Both the position numbers and the translations under genes were made by a program. From [Bacillus] enclensis (GTDB lineage: Bacteria > Bacillota > Bacilli > Bacillales > Bacillaceae_B), in NCBI RefSeq assembly GCF_001456935.1, contig NZ_KQ758483.1, forward strand, positions 806,001 to 870,000: 64,000 nt of DNA, in the 5' to 3' direction. This document shows positions 8,804 to 17,248 of this stretch, in pieces. Below the pieces are notes generated by a model. It saw only the letters and a program-made list of their open reading frames with translations. It made no database searches and was not told the origin of the DNA. The stretch's first letter is position 1. Every line of letters starts with the position of its first letter.

Positions 8804-9433
8804 TTACTTTTTGATGAACATTTGGGTCCAGTAATGCCCGTAAGAACCGCCTTTTACATATCCTACACCTATTTCGGTATAAGACGGAGAAAGAATGTTT
8901 TTTCTGTGACCTTCGCTGTTCATCCATGCTTGTACTACTTCAGCCGGCGTTCTTTGACCTGCTGCAATGTTTTCACCTGCAGCTTGGTAAGAGATACCGA
9001 AGTCCTTCATCATTTGGAAAGGAGAGCCGTAAGTCGGGGAGGTATGACTGAAGTAATTCTTGTCAATCATATCCTGGGACTTGTAACGAGCGACTCTTGA
9101 TAGTTCCCAATTCTCTTTAAGTGGCTGCAGTCCTGCTTTTGCCCGTTCTGCATTCACTAATTTAACCACTTCGTATGTATAACTTTGGGCTGTTTGATCT
9201 TCGCCCGGTATAGAGATACTTTGCCCGGGATAAATGACATCCGGGTTTTTTAATTGGGGGTTGGCTTCAATCAGTTCGGATATGCCTACCTGATTTTTCA
9301 CTGCTATCTTCCACATTGTATCTCCATATTTCACAGTGTATGTACCTGCAGCAGATACTTCAGAATCTTTCCCAAATCCAGCGACCAGAGTGACGGACAA
9401 CATAAGAATAAAGAATAGTTTAATTGTTTTCAT
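8804..9433 (-). CDS. Secreted LysM-CAP domain protein (YkwD-like)
   Basis: A 209-residue exported protein. Residues 1-29 are a signal peptide ending in V-S-A-A. Residues 32-76 are one LysM module (YTVKYGDTMWKIA ... Y-P-G-Q-S-I-S-I-P) that binds peptidoglycan. Residues 88-206 are a CAP/SCP domain (VKLVNAERAKAGLQPL, AAGENIAAG, S-E-G-H-R-K-N-I-L). YkwD/SafA-like proteins of this build sit in the wall or spore coat; the catalytic role of CAP is unsettled. The ribosome-binding site before the start is weak, unusual for this window, so the start is slightly uncertain. Confidence 0.88.
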   Translation of the reverse strand: MKTIKLFFILMLSVTLVAGFGKDSEVSAAGTYTVKYGDTMWKIAVKNQVGISELIEANPQLKNPDVIYPGQSISIPGEDQTAQSYTYEVVKLVNAERAKAGLQPLKENWELSRVARYKSQDMIDKNYFSHTSPTYGSPFQMMKDFGISYQAAGENIAAGQRTPAEVVQAWMNSEGHRKNILSPSYTEIGVGYVKGGSYGHYWTQMFIKK

Positions 9434-9622
9434 AGTTCTATTGAAGTATAATTCTGCAAACGTTTAAACAGGTAGTTGTTACCATGACCTGAGAACTGCT
9501 TATTTATCAGCATATAGTAAAATTTACTAGAATTTCATCAATTAAATTAAAGGAATATCCATCCAATATCTGGCTGTTATTGGTATAATAATATTATAGA
9601 AGAAATTGGGAGGTTTTCCGGT

Positions 9623-10387
9623 ATGAATGAATTATTTGAACATCATCTACACGATATAGAAGAACATTTCTCAGGTTGGGATTTTTCATATATTACGGAA
9701 TCAGGAAGGATGGATAACGGGATGCTGAGCTGGTCTTATGGGAGCATCGTCATTCCATACATACGTAAGGTTACATCTATGTTAGATATGGGAACAGGGG
9801 GAGGGGAATTGCTCACAAAATTTCAGCCGCTGCCTTCTGTAACTTATGCAACTGAAGGGTATGCTCCGAATTTACCTATAGCGAAACAGCGTCTTCAACC
9901 ATTAGGGGTCGCAGTAAAAGAGGTTAAAGAAGATAATTTGCTTCCATTTGGAGATGGTGCATTTGACCTTATCATTAATAAACATGAAGAATATTCACCA
10001 GCTGAAGTAAGACGGGTACTTACTTCTGACGGGATTTTCGTCACTCAGCAGGTGGGAGGCAACGACTGCGCTCGAATCAATCAAGCACTGGGTGCCCCGG
10101 TAAATAAGGAGTACCTTCAATGGAATCTTCAAAATGCAAGTGAGGAATTGAGACGGGAAGGGTTCGATGTATTTGAATGTAAGGAAGAAGAACCATATCA
10201 GCGATTTTATGATATCGGTGCGCTCGTTTACTACTTAAAAGCAATTCCTTGGCAAGTCCCGGATTTTTCAATTGAACGTTATAAGGATGCACTTTATTCT
10301 ATACATGAAACGATTCAGTCAGTTGGCTTTTTCGAAGTGAAAACCCACAGGTTCGTGATGAAGGCGAAATTACAGAAGGATTGTTAA
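9623..10387 (+). CDS. SAM-dependent methyltransferase-like protein
   Basis: A 254-residue protein with the class I fold: L-D-M-G-T-G-G-G-E-L-L as motif I (about 50-60), F-D-L-I-I-N-K-H-E-E as the motif IV strand, and V-L-T-S-D-G-I-F-V-T-Q-Q-V-G-G-N-D as the post-motif. Start ATG 9623 follows TGGGAGG. The substrate is not identifiable. The next gene, a HAD phosphatase, follows after 31 bases, so the two may be cotranscribed. Confidence 0.8.
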   Translation: MNELFEHHLHDIEEHFSGWDFSYITESGRMDNGMLSWSYGSIVIPYIRKVTSMLDMGTGGGELLTKFQPLPSVTYATEGYAPNLPIAKQRLQPLGVAVKEVKEDNLLPFGDGAFDLIINKHEEYSPAEVRRVLTSDGIFVTQQVGGNDCARINQALGAPVNKEYLQWNLQNASEELRREGFDVFECKEEEPYQRFYDIGALVYYLKAIPWQVPDFSIERYKDALYSIHETIQSVGFFEVKTHRFVMKAKLQKDC

Positions 10388-10418
10388 TAAATATAAAATC
10401 TTCAAGGAGTTCGTTCAT

Positions 10419-11129
10419 TTGCTGAAAGAAAAATACGATGCCTTGTTATTTGATCTTGATGATACATTATTTAATCACTCATACTGTTACAAGCAAGCTA
10501 TCAGAGATATTGTGAAATGTCATAATGGTCTGGGACATGTTGATGAAGAATCATTTATAAGTACTTTCTTGAAAATTAATCAGGAGCTTTGGAAAGACTT
10601 CCAGTCTAACAAAATAAGTTTTAGAGAATTAAGTTTAAAAAGATTAAGAATGACTTTCAATCAATTTTCTGTTAATGCCGGAAAGGAAGAAATTGAAACC
10701 ATCAATGAAATCTATCATGGGAATTATCTTAAGAATATTGTTCCCGATCTTCAGATTAAGCAGCTTATAGAACAGATTAAAGGTTCATTCAAAGTAGGAA
10801 TTGTGACGAATGGTACAAGCTATAATGCTTATAAAAAAGTACAGCGGCTTGAATTAAATAACATTTTTAATGACGAGCAAATCATTGTATCTGAAGAAAT
10901 AGGATACAGCAAACCACAGCCTCAAATATTCCGCCATGCTCTTGAACGGTTCAGGATTTCGCCTGAGAGAACTCTTTTTATAGGTGATAATTATTATACT
11001 GATATGTGCGGGGCTAATCGTGCAGGCATGGATACGTTATGGATAAACCCTGATGAATTGAATCCTCCTTTGGATTTTAATCCTGCTTACATAGTGAAAA
11101 GTGTTCTTGATATTGAGCGTTTAAAATAA
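10419..11129 (+). CDS. HAD family hydrolase (subfamily IA)
   Basis: A 236-residue cytosolic phosphatase. Motif I LLFDLDDTLFNHS (residues 9-21) gives the nucleophile and acid-base Asp pair, motif II is V-T-N-G-T, motif III the Lys of Y-S-K-P-Q-P, and motif IV G-D-N-Y-Y-T-D. It resembles YjjG/YfnB-type nucleotide or sugar phosphatases. The start is TTG 10419 with AAGGAG 9 bases upstream. Physiological substrate unknown. Confidence 0.88.
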   Translation: MLKEKYDALLFDLDDTLFNHSYCYKQAIRDIVKCHNGLGHVDEESFISTFLKINQELWKDFQSNKISFRELSLKRLRMTFNQFSVNAGKEEIETINEIYHGNYLKNIVPDLQIKQLIEQIKGSFKVGIVTNGTSYNAYKKVQRLELNNIFNDEQIIVSEEIGYSKPQPQIFRHALERFRISPERTLFIGDNYYTDMCGANRAGMDTLWINPDELNPPLDFNPAYIVKSVLDIERLK

Positions 11130-11134
11130 AAAAA

Positions 11135-11164
11135 CGCAGCAAGATTATCTTATTCCTTGCTGCG
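11135..11164. terminator. Terminator hairpin
   Basis: CGCAGCAAG / CTTGCTGCG, preceded on the + strand by an A run that becomes a U run in leftward transcripts. It is therefore best as terminator of the lipoprotein gene at 11175-11642, and a poorer one for the HAD gene. Confidence 0.75.
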
Positions 11165-11174
11165 GCCTGATTAA

Positions 11175-11642
11175 TTACTGATTTTTAACTTTTTCCAGAA
11201 ACTCATTCATTTTATTCATTGTATCTTCTGTCAAGTTCTTTAGATTTTCGGCATCAGGTGTATCTTTTTTTGCTTCTTCAATTAAAGGGTATAGGCTTTT
11301 CTCAATGTTCTCATAATCGTCAGGATAGTTATCTTCTACCTGTTTTTCAATTTGGTCCCACTTTTCTTCTACTTTAGAAACTTGTTCATTTAATTTCTTT
11401 GCCTCTTCAGGAGTATTCGTCAGTGTCATCGATAATTCTTCCAGGGAGCCCTTGGTATCCTCCACACCTGCAGTCAGGTTTTTAGTATTGTCATCATTCG
11501 TTTTTTCATCACCGGTACCAGGGGTGGCTTCTTCTTTGTCAGGGGCAATCTCTTTCACTTCTTCAGCATTATCGTTTCCGCCGCATCCTCCAAGTAACAG
11601 ACCAACAATTAACAGACTGCTGAACAGCTTAATGATTTTCAT
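11175..11642 (-). CDS. Putative lipoprotein
   Basis: A 155-residue protein with a lipoprotein signal peptide (M-K-I-I-K-L-F-S-S-L-L-I-V-G-L) and lipobox L-L-G-G-C, so it should be diacylated on Cys and anchored outside the membrane. An acidic low-complexity stretch (residues 23-55) precedes a helical, probably coiled-coil C-terminal half. ATG 11642 is the start because AAAGGAGG lies 8 bases upstream; a longer frame begins upstream without such a site. It recalls YkyA-like lipoproteins, but no function is known. Confidence 0.8.
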   Translation of the reverse strand: MKIIKLFSSLLIVGLLLGGCGGNDNAEEVKEIAPDKEEATPGTGDEKTNDDNTKNLTAGVEDTKGSLEELSMTLTNTPEEAKKLNEQVSKVEEKWDQIEKQVEDNYPDDYENIEKSLYPLIEEAKKDTPDAENLKNLTEDTMNKMNEFLEKVKNQ

Positions 11643-11776
11643 CGCGGGACCTCCTTTGTTGTTTACATCCATATTTCCCATTAAAAGAAAAAACAAACGA
11701 GGGAGTTAGGCTCAATATTGAGAGTGAGAGAAAATGACTATTTGTTAACTCGAATAAACCGAGAGGGGATGTTTAA

Positions 11777-12526
11777 ATGAATAAAAATCGAATGGATCCG
11801 TGTAAAGCTGCAAAATTGTTCTGCGATAAAAACTTTTTTACTAGTGAAATCGTCTTATTAGGAGGAAGTGTAATCAGAGGGGAAGCGACAGACACTTCAG
11901 ATCTGGATATTGTAATCATTGATGAAAGTATACATTCTGCTTATCGTGAGTCACTTTTTGCATACGACTGGCCGATAGAAGTTTTCGTCCATAATAAGAA
12001 AACGCTGATTGATTTTTTCAAGAGCGATTGCGAAAGGGCTAGGCCATCCCTGCCCAGAATGGTGGCTGAAGCAGTTGTCATAAAAGATAATGGTTACAGC
12101 AGCCGTCTGAAAGAACAAGCTGAGGGATTGTTAAATGAGGGGCCCCCTGAATGGGATTCATCTATGATTAGGATGAAAAGATATTTCCTTACCGATCTGC
12201 TTGATGACTTTATAGGCAGCACCAATCATGGTGAAACAATTTTCATTGCCGGAACGCTGGCTGAATCCCTGCACGAGTTTGTGTTAAGAACGAACAGGCA
12301 TTGGATCGGTTCCTCAAAATGGATTATACGGGCATTGACTGCTTATAATCCTGTATTCGCAGAAAAATTCATAGAGAGCTTCTCCGCATTTTATCAAACA
12401 GGGGAAAAGGGACAGGTGATATCGCTGGTAGATTCAGTATTGAAGCCATATGGAGGCAGATTGTTCGAAGGATTTTCATTAGGTAAGCATTCCGTAGAAG
12501 TTGAATGTGGCGAGAATGAGAGGTGA
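11777..12526 (+). CDS. Nucleotidyltransferase-domain protein
   Basis: A 249-residue protein with the minimal nucleotidyltransferase motif G-G-S-V-I-R-G-E-A-T-D-T-S-D-L-D (about residues 30-45), in which the D-x-D pair binds metal and NTP. A third acidic residue may lie in P-I-E-V-F-V-H-N. The C-terminal half is helical, as in ANT/KNT-like or MNT-type proteins. It could be an antibiotic-nucleotidylating enzyme relative or a regulatory AMPylase; nothing nearby decides between these. Start ATG follows GAGAGGGGA. Confidence 0.75.
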   Translation: MNKNRMDPCKAAKLFCDKNFFTSEIVLLGGSVIRGEATDTSDLDIVIIDESIHSAYRESLFAYDWPIEVFVHNKKTLIDFFKSDCERARPSLPRMVAEAVVIKDNGYSSRLKEQAEGLLNEGPPEWDSSMIRMKRYFLTDLLDDFIGSTNHGETIFIAGTLAESLHEFVLRTNRHWIGSSKWIIRALTAYNPVFAEKFIESFSAFYQTGEKGQVISLVDSVLKPYGGRLFEGFSLGKHSVEVECGENER

Positions 12527-12531
12527 ATACT

Positions 12532-12597
12532 GTGACCACACTATTAGTTCTTATAGGCTGTATTTTCAGTGTGCTTGCTGTCAGTTTATTTGAGTAG
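12532..12597 (+). CDS. Possible 21-residue membrane peptide
   Basis: A GTG-started frame (12532) preceded by GAGAGGTGAA encodes 21 residues, almost entirely hydrophobic (T-T-L-L-V-L-I-G-C-I-F-S-V-L-A-V-S-L). It begins 5 bases after the nucleotidyltransferase stop codon. Tiny single-helix peptides are common in Bacillus, but the signal is weak and chance cannot be excluded. Confidence 0.3.
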   Translation: MTTLLVLIGCIFSVLAVSLFE

Positions 12598-12889
12598 CGA
12601 CCTTTGTAATATTAATGAAATATTTGTAATATTTAAGGTGTTTTGCTTCCAAAATGATGACTTTAAAAGTCTCTGAAAAGGCGTTGAAGAAGTTTGACGG
12701 TAATGACGGGGGTTACTATTCATTTATCCTTTGCCCCAGCCCCAGCCTATGAGAAAGCCCTTCTAACTATCGATTTTATTAAGAATGATCGAAACAATGA
12801 TGTTTCTAATTAATCCAAATGTAAAGTCGCGGTAACCATAATCTGTAACAATAGAGATAAAATGGGATTATACCAGTGAGGGGAGTGTC
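12598..12889. other. Intergenic region without a clear gene
   Basis: About 290 bases upstream of the methyltransferase gene. It contains only short frames, one of which (12657-12752) starts like a HesB-type protein (M-T-L-K-V-S-E-K-A-L) but stops after 31 residues. No convincing terminator or operator was seen. Confidence 0.4.
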
Positions 12890-13597
12890 ATGATGGAAGA
12901 AACGGTTTATAATCAAGAGGATTTATTTAAAATGCTTGATTCATTATTAAGAGAACCTGAAGGTTTTTGGACTGATTTTTACAAGGACAGGGATAGAGAT
13001 ATCCCTTTCTTCAAGAATGTTCCGGATGAGAATCTAGTGTCTTATCACATTAATGGAATTCTTAAACCAGGTAAAGCCCTTGAATTGGGATGCGGTCCGG
13101 GAAGAAATGCTCTTTACCTTGCAAAGAATGGGTGGGAAGTGGATGCGGTCGATCTCTCAACCACATCGCTGCAGTGGGCAGAGGAACGTGCAGTTGAAAA
13201 CGGTTTACACATCAACTTTATACATAACAATATCTTTAACCTGGAGATTGCAGAAGGAGCCTATGACTTTGTTTATGATTCAGGGTGTTTTCATCATATT
13301 GCACCCCATAGAAGATTGAGTTATACCAATGTAATCAACAAGGCATTGAAGACGGGCGGACACATTGGGCTTACCACTTTTTGCCCGGGCGGCAAATTTG
13401 GAGGGGCTGTCATTTCCGATTGGGAGGTTTACAGATTGGGATCCCTCCAAGGAGGGCTTGGGTATGACAAGGCTAGATTAGAACGTATATTTTCATGTTA
13501 TGAACCTGTGGAAATAAGGAATATGATCGATCAGGATAACACTTCGGAAGTGTTTGGATTATCAGATTTAATGGCAGCTTTATTCAAGAAACTGTAA
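12890..13597 (+). CDS. Class I SAM-dependent methyltransferase (TehB/TPMT-like)
   Basis: A 235-residue enzyme with motif I A-L-E-L-G-C-G-P-G-R-N-A (about 63-74), an Asp after strand 2 in V-D-A-V-D-L-S, and D-F-V-Y-D-S-G-C-F-H-H-I as motif IV. This last form, with S-G-C-F-H-H, resembles the TehB and thiopurine-methyltransferase-like group, which often act on small toxic compounds. The start lies after GAGGGGAG; ATG 12893 is an equally good alternative. Acceptor unknown. Confidence 0.82.
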   Translation: MMEETVYNQEDLFKMLDSLLREPEGFWTDFYKDRDRDIPFFKNVPDENLVSYHINGILKPGKALELGCGPGRNALYLAKNGWEVDAVDLSTTSLQWAEERAVENGLHINFIHNNIFNLEIAEGAYDFVYDSGCFHHIAPHRRLSYTNVINKALKTGGHIGLTTFCPGGKFGGAVISDWEVYRLGSLQGGLGYDKARLERIFSCYEPVEIRNMIDQDNTSEVFGLSDLMAALFKKL

Positions 13598-13600
13598 ACA

Positions 13601-13630
13601 AAAAACCGTTCAGCATGCTGAACGGTTTTT
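13601..13630. terminator. Bidirectional terminator
   Basis: Perfect stem AAAAACCGTTCAGCA / TGCTGAACGGTTTTT with A and T flanks, between the convergent methyltransferase and Spo0M-like genes. Confidence 0.9.
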
Positions 13631-13647
13631 CTGCAGGATTTAAACTG

Positions 13648-14034
13648 CTAAGCTATTATTCTGAAATCATCGTGGTCTACTTTATTTATGCCATCATCAA
13701 AAACGAAGCGGGTGACCAGCTTGTAAGAGATTGCTTCGCTGCTGGGCGGGTATGAATCCGCTAATCTGCATGAAAAACTGATTCTTTTTAGTTCGTTCGC
13801 TTTCATGGTGGAAGAACTTAAAATGGTGTTGTAGTGAAGGACTGATGAGCTTTCACTGTTGTGGTCAAACTGCAATAGCTCAGTTTCGATACGCTTCAGC
13901 TTCTGTTGGATCCTGCCCCCGATAATTTCATATTCTCCTTGGATCACTTCACCGGGGCGGTAATCTCTTTTAGTCAAAACCAAATCAAATTTTGTTGATC
14001 CGATACCGAATCTGCACATCAGTTTATTAAACAT
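13648..14034 (-). CDS. Spo0M-like sporulation-control protein, short form
   Basis: A 128-residue protein matching the N-terminal arrestin-like half of Spo0M (F-G-I-G-S-T-K-F-D-L-V-L, then Y-R-P-G-E-V-I-Q-G-E-Y-E-I-I-G-G). B. subtilis Spo0M has about 258 residues, so this gene encodes roughly half; the frame ends cleanly with its own terminator, which argues for a genuine short version rather than a recent truncation. Spo0M affects entry into sporulation and the cell surface by an unclear mechanism. The start is preceded by GAGAGGT. Confidence 0.8.
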   Translation of the reverse strand: MFNKLMCRFGIGSTKFDLVLTKRDYRPGEVIQGEYEIIGGRIQQKLKRIETELLQFDHNSESSSVLHYNTILSSSTMKANELKRISFSCRLADSYPPSSEAISYKLVTRFVFDDGINKVDHDDFRIIA

Positions 14035-14365
14035 CGTTGCAATTCAACCTCTCAATCATCTAGTTACCAAGTCTGCTTGGAGAGTTTTGGCCTCATTATT
14101 CTCTGTATCAATTCAAATTCAAATCCTATTGTAAGAGAAAGAAAACGCGCTGTCTACACCCCTTTGTCGACAAATTTTGCGGACGATCAAAATATAATTT
14201 TTATGAAAGTTTTTTATAATCACAAAAATGAATAATGTACTTACTTATAATTACAGATATCCACTATTTCAACCATTAATGGAAAAACAAGGTAGATAAT
14301 AAGCCGGTTTTTCGGTACAATGAAGGCAGGGATTTATAGATTACATACACAGAGGAGTTTGCATA
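14035..14365. promoter_or_regulatory. Divergent promoter region of spo0M-like gene and PBP
   Basis: No gene. It holds a perfect 12-bp palindrome TTTGTCGACAAA (14163-14174), each strand of which resembles a Spo0A box (TTGTCGAA), and a TATAAT (14193-14198) reading toward the PBP gene. On the minus strand a SigH-like -35 ATAGGATTT (14121-14129) faces the spo0M-like gene, but its GAAT -10 is spaced 4 bases too far. Assignments are tentative. Confidence 0.35.
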
Positions 14366-16528
14366 TTGAAGGGGAAAAAACAAAAAGATAAAAAAAGAAA
14401 TCCACTGCCATTCAGAATGAACATTTTGTTCTTTGCTGTGTTTGTGTTATTTACATTATTGATCTTAAGGCTTGGAATCGTACAGATTGTAAACGGTAAT
14501 GACTATCTGAAAGAAGTTGAGCGCACTGAAAATGTAAAAGCGAATAACGGCAGTCCGCCCCGGGGGAAAATATATGACCGCTATAGAAATGTCATTGTCG
14601 ACAATGTCCCTATGAATGCGATCACCTATACACGGACTCAGTCGACGAAACCGGATGAAATGCTGAAAGTTGCAAGGAAGCTGGCACAGCTGATAAAGAT
14701 GAATACAGAAAAAATCACCGATCGTGACAGACAGGATTACTGGCTTCTTACCCACCCTGAAGAAGCTGAAAAACTGGTATCAAAAGAAGAAATTAAGAGA
14801 TTGGAAGATAACAAAGATTTAACCAAGGATGAAGTGAATAAAAATATCTATCAAATGCAGCTGGATCGAATCACCGAGGAAAATATCCAATCCTTTAACA
14901 AAGCCGAACTTGAAGTTCTGGCGATTTTCAGGGAGTTCAACACGGGCTATGCCCTTTCCCCTCAAATAATAAAAAATGAAGGGGTTACCACCGAGGAAAT
15001 GGCAAGGGTAAGTGAGAATCTCGCTAAAATGCCAGGTGTCAATGTCACAACTGACTGGAAACGCACCTATGCAGTTGGAGATACCCTCCGGTCGATTCTT
15101 GGAAAAGTATCTTCTTCCAAAGAAGGCCTTCCAAGCGAATTAGTAAACTCCTACACTGCAAAAGGGTACGCACTGAATGACCGGGTGGGCACAAGCTATG
15201 TTGAGTCACAGTATGAAGATGTCTTAAAAGGACAAAAAGAAGAAATTGAATACATCACGAAAAAGGGAAGCGTCCTCGAAGAACAACTTGTCAAAGAAGG
15301 CCACAGCGGCAAAGATGTCGTCCTGACGGTCGATATGAAGCTGCAGAAGGAAGTTGAGAAGATCGTTGAGGAGGAGTTGGGGAAGCAGGTAGCTAAATAT
15401 TGGGAATCCCCTTTTCTGGATCGGGCATTTGTCGTGATGATGGATCCTCATACTGGTGAAATCATGTCAATGGTAGGGAAGAGATATACTGAGAATACAG
15501 ATGGTCAAAAGGAGATGCAGGATTACGCTCTCGGCACCTTCACTTCAGCGTATGAAGCTGGATCTGCAGTTAAAGGAGCAACGGTTTTGACCGGTTATAT
15601 GACCGGGAAATTGAGTATCGGGGAAACTCAGTTTGATGCTCCCATGAACATCGGCGGTGAGAAGAAAAGTTCATGGTTTAATGCTTCACAAGGAAGTAAA
15701 TATTTAAATGACATTCAAGCTTTGGAGATATCATCAAATGTTTACATGTTTAAAACCGCATTAAAAATAGCAAATGCATCTACATCTCATAACCAACCAA
15801 CTGTAAGATATGATGAGAAAGCTTTTGAGATTATGCGAAACCATTACAGCCAATTTGGGCTAGGTGTCAACACCGGGATTGACTTGCCTGGTGAAACCTA
15901 TGGTCTCAAGGGACCGGAAAGAAAACCTGGTTTACTTCTGGATTTAGCAATCGGCCAATATGATTTATATACTCCTATGCAGCTGGCACAATATGTTTCT
16001 GCTATTGCAAATGGGGGATATCGAATAGAACCACATATCATGAAAGAAATACGCGACCCCAATCGTTCCGAAAACAGAATTGGACCAATCGTTTATGAGA
16101 ACAAACCAAAGGTCTTAAACAGAATAAACGTTTCTCAAAGGGAGCTTCAACAGGTTCAAAATGGTTTCTACCAAGTTGCTCATGGATCTAGGGGAACTGC
16201 AAGAGATCAATTTAGGAATGCTTCATACAATGCGGCAGCCAAATCAGGAACTGCAGAAAAATATATTGGTGAAGTACTGACATATAACACTACACTAATT
16301 GGATATGCACCATTTGATAATCCGGAAATAGCCTACTCGGTAGTGGTGCCATGGTCCCATTTGAACAAAGATCCCATTGTCAATAAAACGATAGCAAAAC
16401 GAATTATGGACAAATACTTCGAACTAAAAAAAGAAGCCGAAGAAAAGGGCCTGCTGGATACATCCATAGAAGGAGAAGTCCGTACAATGGATAATGAGGA
16501 TGTAGAAACTAATGAAGCAACAGAGTAA
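14366..16528 (+). CDS. Class B penicillin-binding protein (PbpA/PbpH type)
   Basis: A 720-residue membrane-anchored D,D-transpeptidase that cross-links peptidoglycan during elongation. One transmembrane helix (about 20-42) is followed by the dimerisation domain (R-G-K-I-Y-D-R, residues 66-72) and the transpeptidase domain. The catalytic triad motifs are visible: S400-A-V-K403, S-S-N, and K-S-G-T-A. Length and the N-terminus (PFRMNILFFAVFVLFTLLIL) match B. subtilis PBP2a/PbpH. TTG 14366 is the start, 8 bases after AGAGGAG. Monocistronic. Whether it is the pbpA or pbpH orthologue is unresolved. Confidence 0.92.
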   Translation: MKGKKQKDKKRNPLPFRMNILFFAVFVLFTLLILRLGIVQIVNGNDYLKEVERTENVKANNGSPPRGKIYDRYRNVIVDNVPMNAITYTRTQSTKPDEMLKVARKLAQLIKMNTEKITDRDRQDYWLLTHPEEAEKLVSKEEIKRLEDNKDLTKDEVNKNIYQMQLDRITEENIQSFNKAELEVLAIFREFNTGYALSPQIIKNEGVTTEEMARVSENLAKMPGVNVTTDWKRTYAVGDTLRSILGKVSSSKEGLPSELVNSYTAKGYALNDRVGTSYVESQYEDVLKGQKEEIEYITKKGSVLEEQLVKEGHSGKDVVLTVDMKLQKEVEKIVEEELGKQVAKYWESPFLDRAFVVMMDPHTGEIMSMVGKRYTENTDGQKEMQDYALGTFTSAYEAGSAVKGATVLTGYMTGKLSIGETQFDAPMNIGGEKKSSWFNASQGSKYLNDIQALEISSNVYMFKTALKIANASTSHNQPTVRYDEKAFEIMRNHYSQFGLGVNTGIDLPGETYGLKGPERKPGLLLDLAIGQYDLYTPMQLAQYVSAIANGGYRIEPHIMKEIRDPNRSENRIGPIVYENKPKVLNRINVSQRELQQVQNGFYQVAHGSRGTARDQFRNASYNAAAKSGTAEKYIGEVLTYNTTLIGYAPFDNPEIAYSVVVPWSHLNKDPIVNKTIAKRIMDKYFELKKEAEEKGLLDTSIEGEVRTMDNEDVETNEATE

Positions 16529-16594
16529 CATAAGAACCGAGACACAAGTTGTTAGTCTAATTAAAGAGGCTGGAATGAAAATTTTTTAGAATAA

Positions 16595-16812
16595 ATAAGA
16601 CTTGAACTAATTTGCTTTCTAAGTTAGTTCAGGTTTTTTTATTTATTATGATTGGCTATATCCAGCGATTAAATGGAGTGCAAAAAGAAGACTTCTGCGG
16701 GAGAAGCGTGTTAGGTGAGATGTGTCCAGCTCCAGGGCTTAGAGGTACATGTCATAACCGCCAGCGGAAAGCGACGTTTAGCACGGAAATCATTAACCTT
16801 TGCACCTTTAGG
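16595..16812. repeat. Dispersed Bacillaceae intergenic repeat, copy B
   Basis: This copy carries the CTTGAACTAATTTGC / TTAGTTCAGGTTTTTTT hairpin (16600-16638), which can terminate the PBP gene. It continues with CCAGCGATTAAATGGAGTG, GACTTCTGCGGGAGAAGCG, GTCCAGCTCCAGGGCTTAGA and GCGGAAAGCGA-CACGGAAATCA blocks. These occur in the same order, partly inverted, in copy C at 62.9 kb. A long open frame across it is not a gene. Confidence 0.7.
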
Positions 16813-16962
16813 AGGGTGTCATTGTTTAATCCGAAGTTGTGTTTGAGGGAGCGTATATAATCTGAAATCTCGAAGTTCAAATCATCTTAATTGAAACTTT
16901 TCCACCCTCCATCCGTATATAAATAATAAGAAAGCTAAAAATGTACCAAGGGAGGTATTCAC

Positions 16963-17124
16963 ATGCTTTGGTTCATCATCGGAATCGCCATATTGTTTGG
17001 CGTCTTAAGCTCATTAATAAAACGCAGGACCTCAACCTTCCAAGACGATCCAACTGCCAATGAGCGGCAGATTCAAGAAGAGGAGCGAATAAAGGCAAGC
17101 AGCTGGTTCGGGGGCGGCCTATAA
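16963..17124 (+). CDS. Small single-pass membrane protein
   Basis: A 53-residue protein with an N-terminal transmembrane helix (L-W-F-I-I-G-I-A-I-L-F-G-V-L, residues 2-15) and a charged tail ending S-S-W-F-G-G-G-L. AAGGGAGG lies just upstream of ATG 16963, and a terminator follows within 10 bases, which together support a real gene. The family is not recognised; its neighbours, a PBP and an EcsC protein, give no strong hint. Confidence 0.7.
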   Translation: MLWFIIGIAILFGVLSSLIKRRTSTFQDDPTANERQIQEEERIKASSWFGGGL

Positions 17125-17133
17125 GGATAGGGA

Positions 17134-17168
17134 AGATGCATGTTCTTACTGACATGTATCTTTTTTTA
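17134..17168 (+). terminator. Terminator of the small membrane protein gene
   Basis: AGATGCATGT / ACATGTATCT (one G-U pair) with an 8-base loop, followed by seven T residues. Confidence 0.85.
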
Positions 17169-17248
17169 AACTTAAATACATACATAAGAAATCACCTGCA
17201 GAAATGAGATACAATTACAAGATTACTTAAGACTTAAGGAGACCACAA

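Noticed and set aside
9446..9462. A cre-like sequence (TGCAAACGTTTAAA) upstream of the LysM-CAP gene
   Set aside because: Two mismatches in important positions and no carbon-metabolism gene nearby.
12657..12752. Start of a HesB-like protein (M-T-L-K-V-S-E-K-A-L)
   Set aside because: It stops after 31 residues, lacks the conserved cysteines of that family, and has no clear continuation in another frame. Possibly a decayed remnant, but not supportable.
16612..16860. An 82-codon frame after the PBP gene
   Set aside because: It begins inside the terminator hairpin of repeat copy B and runs through non-coding repeat sequence.
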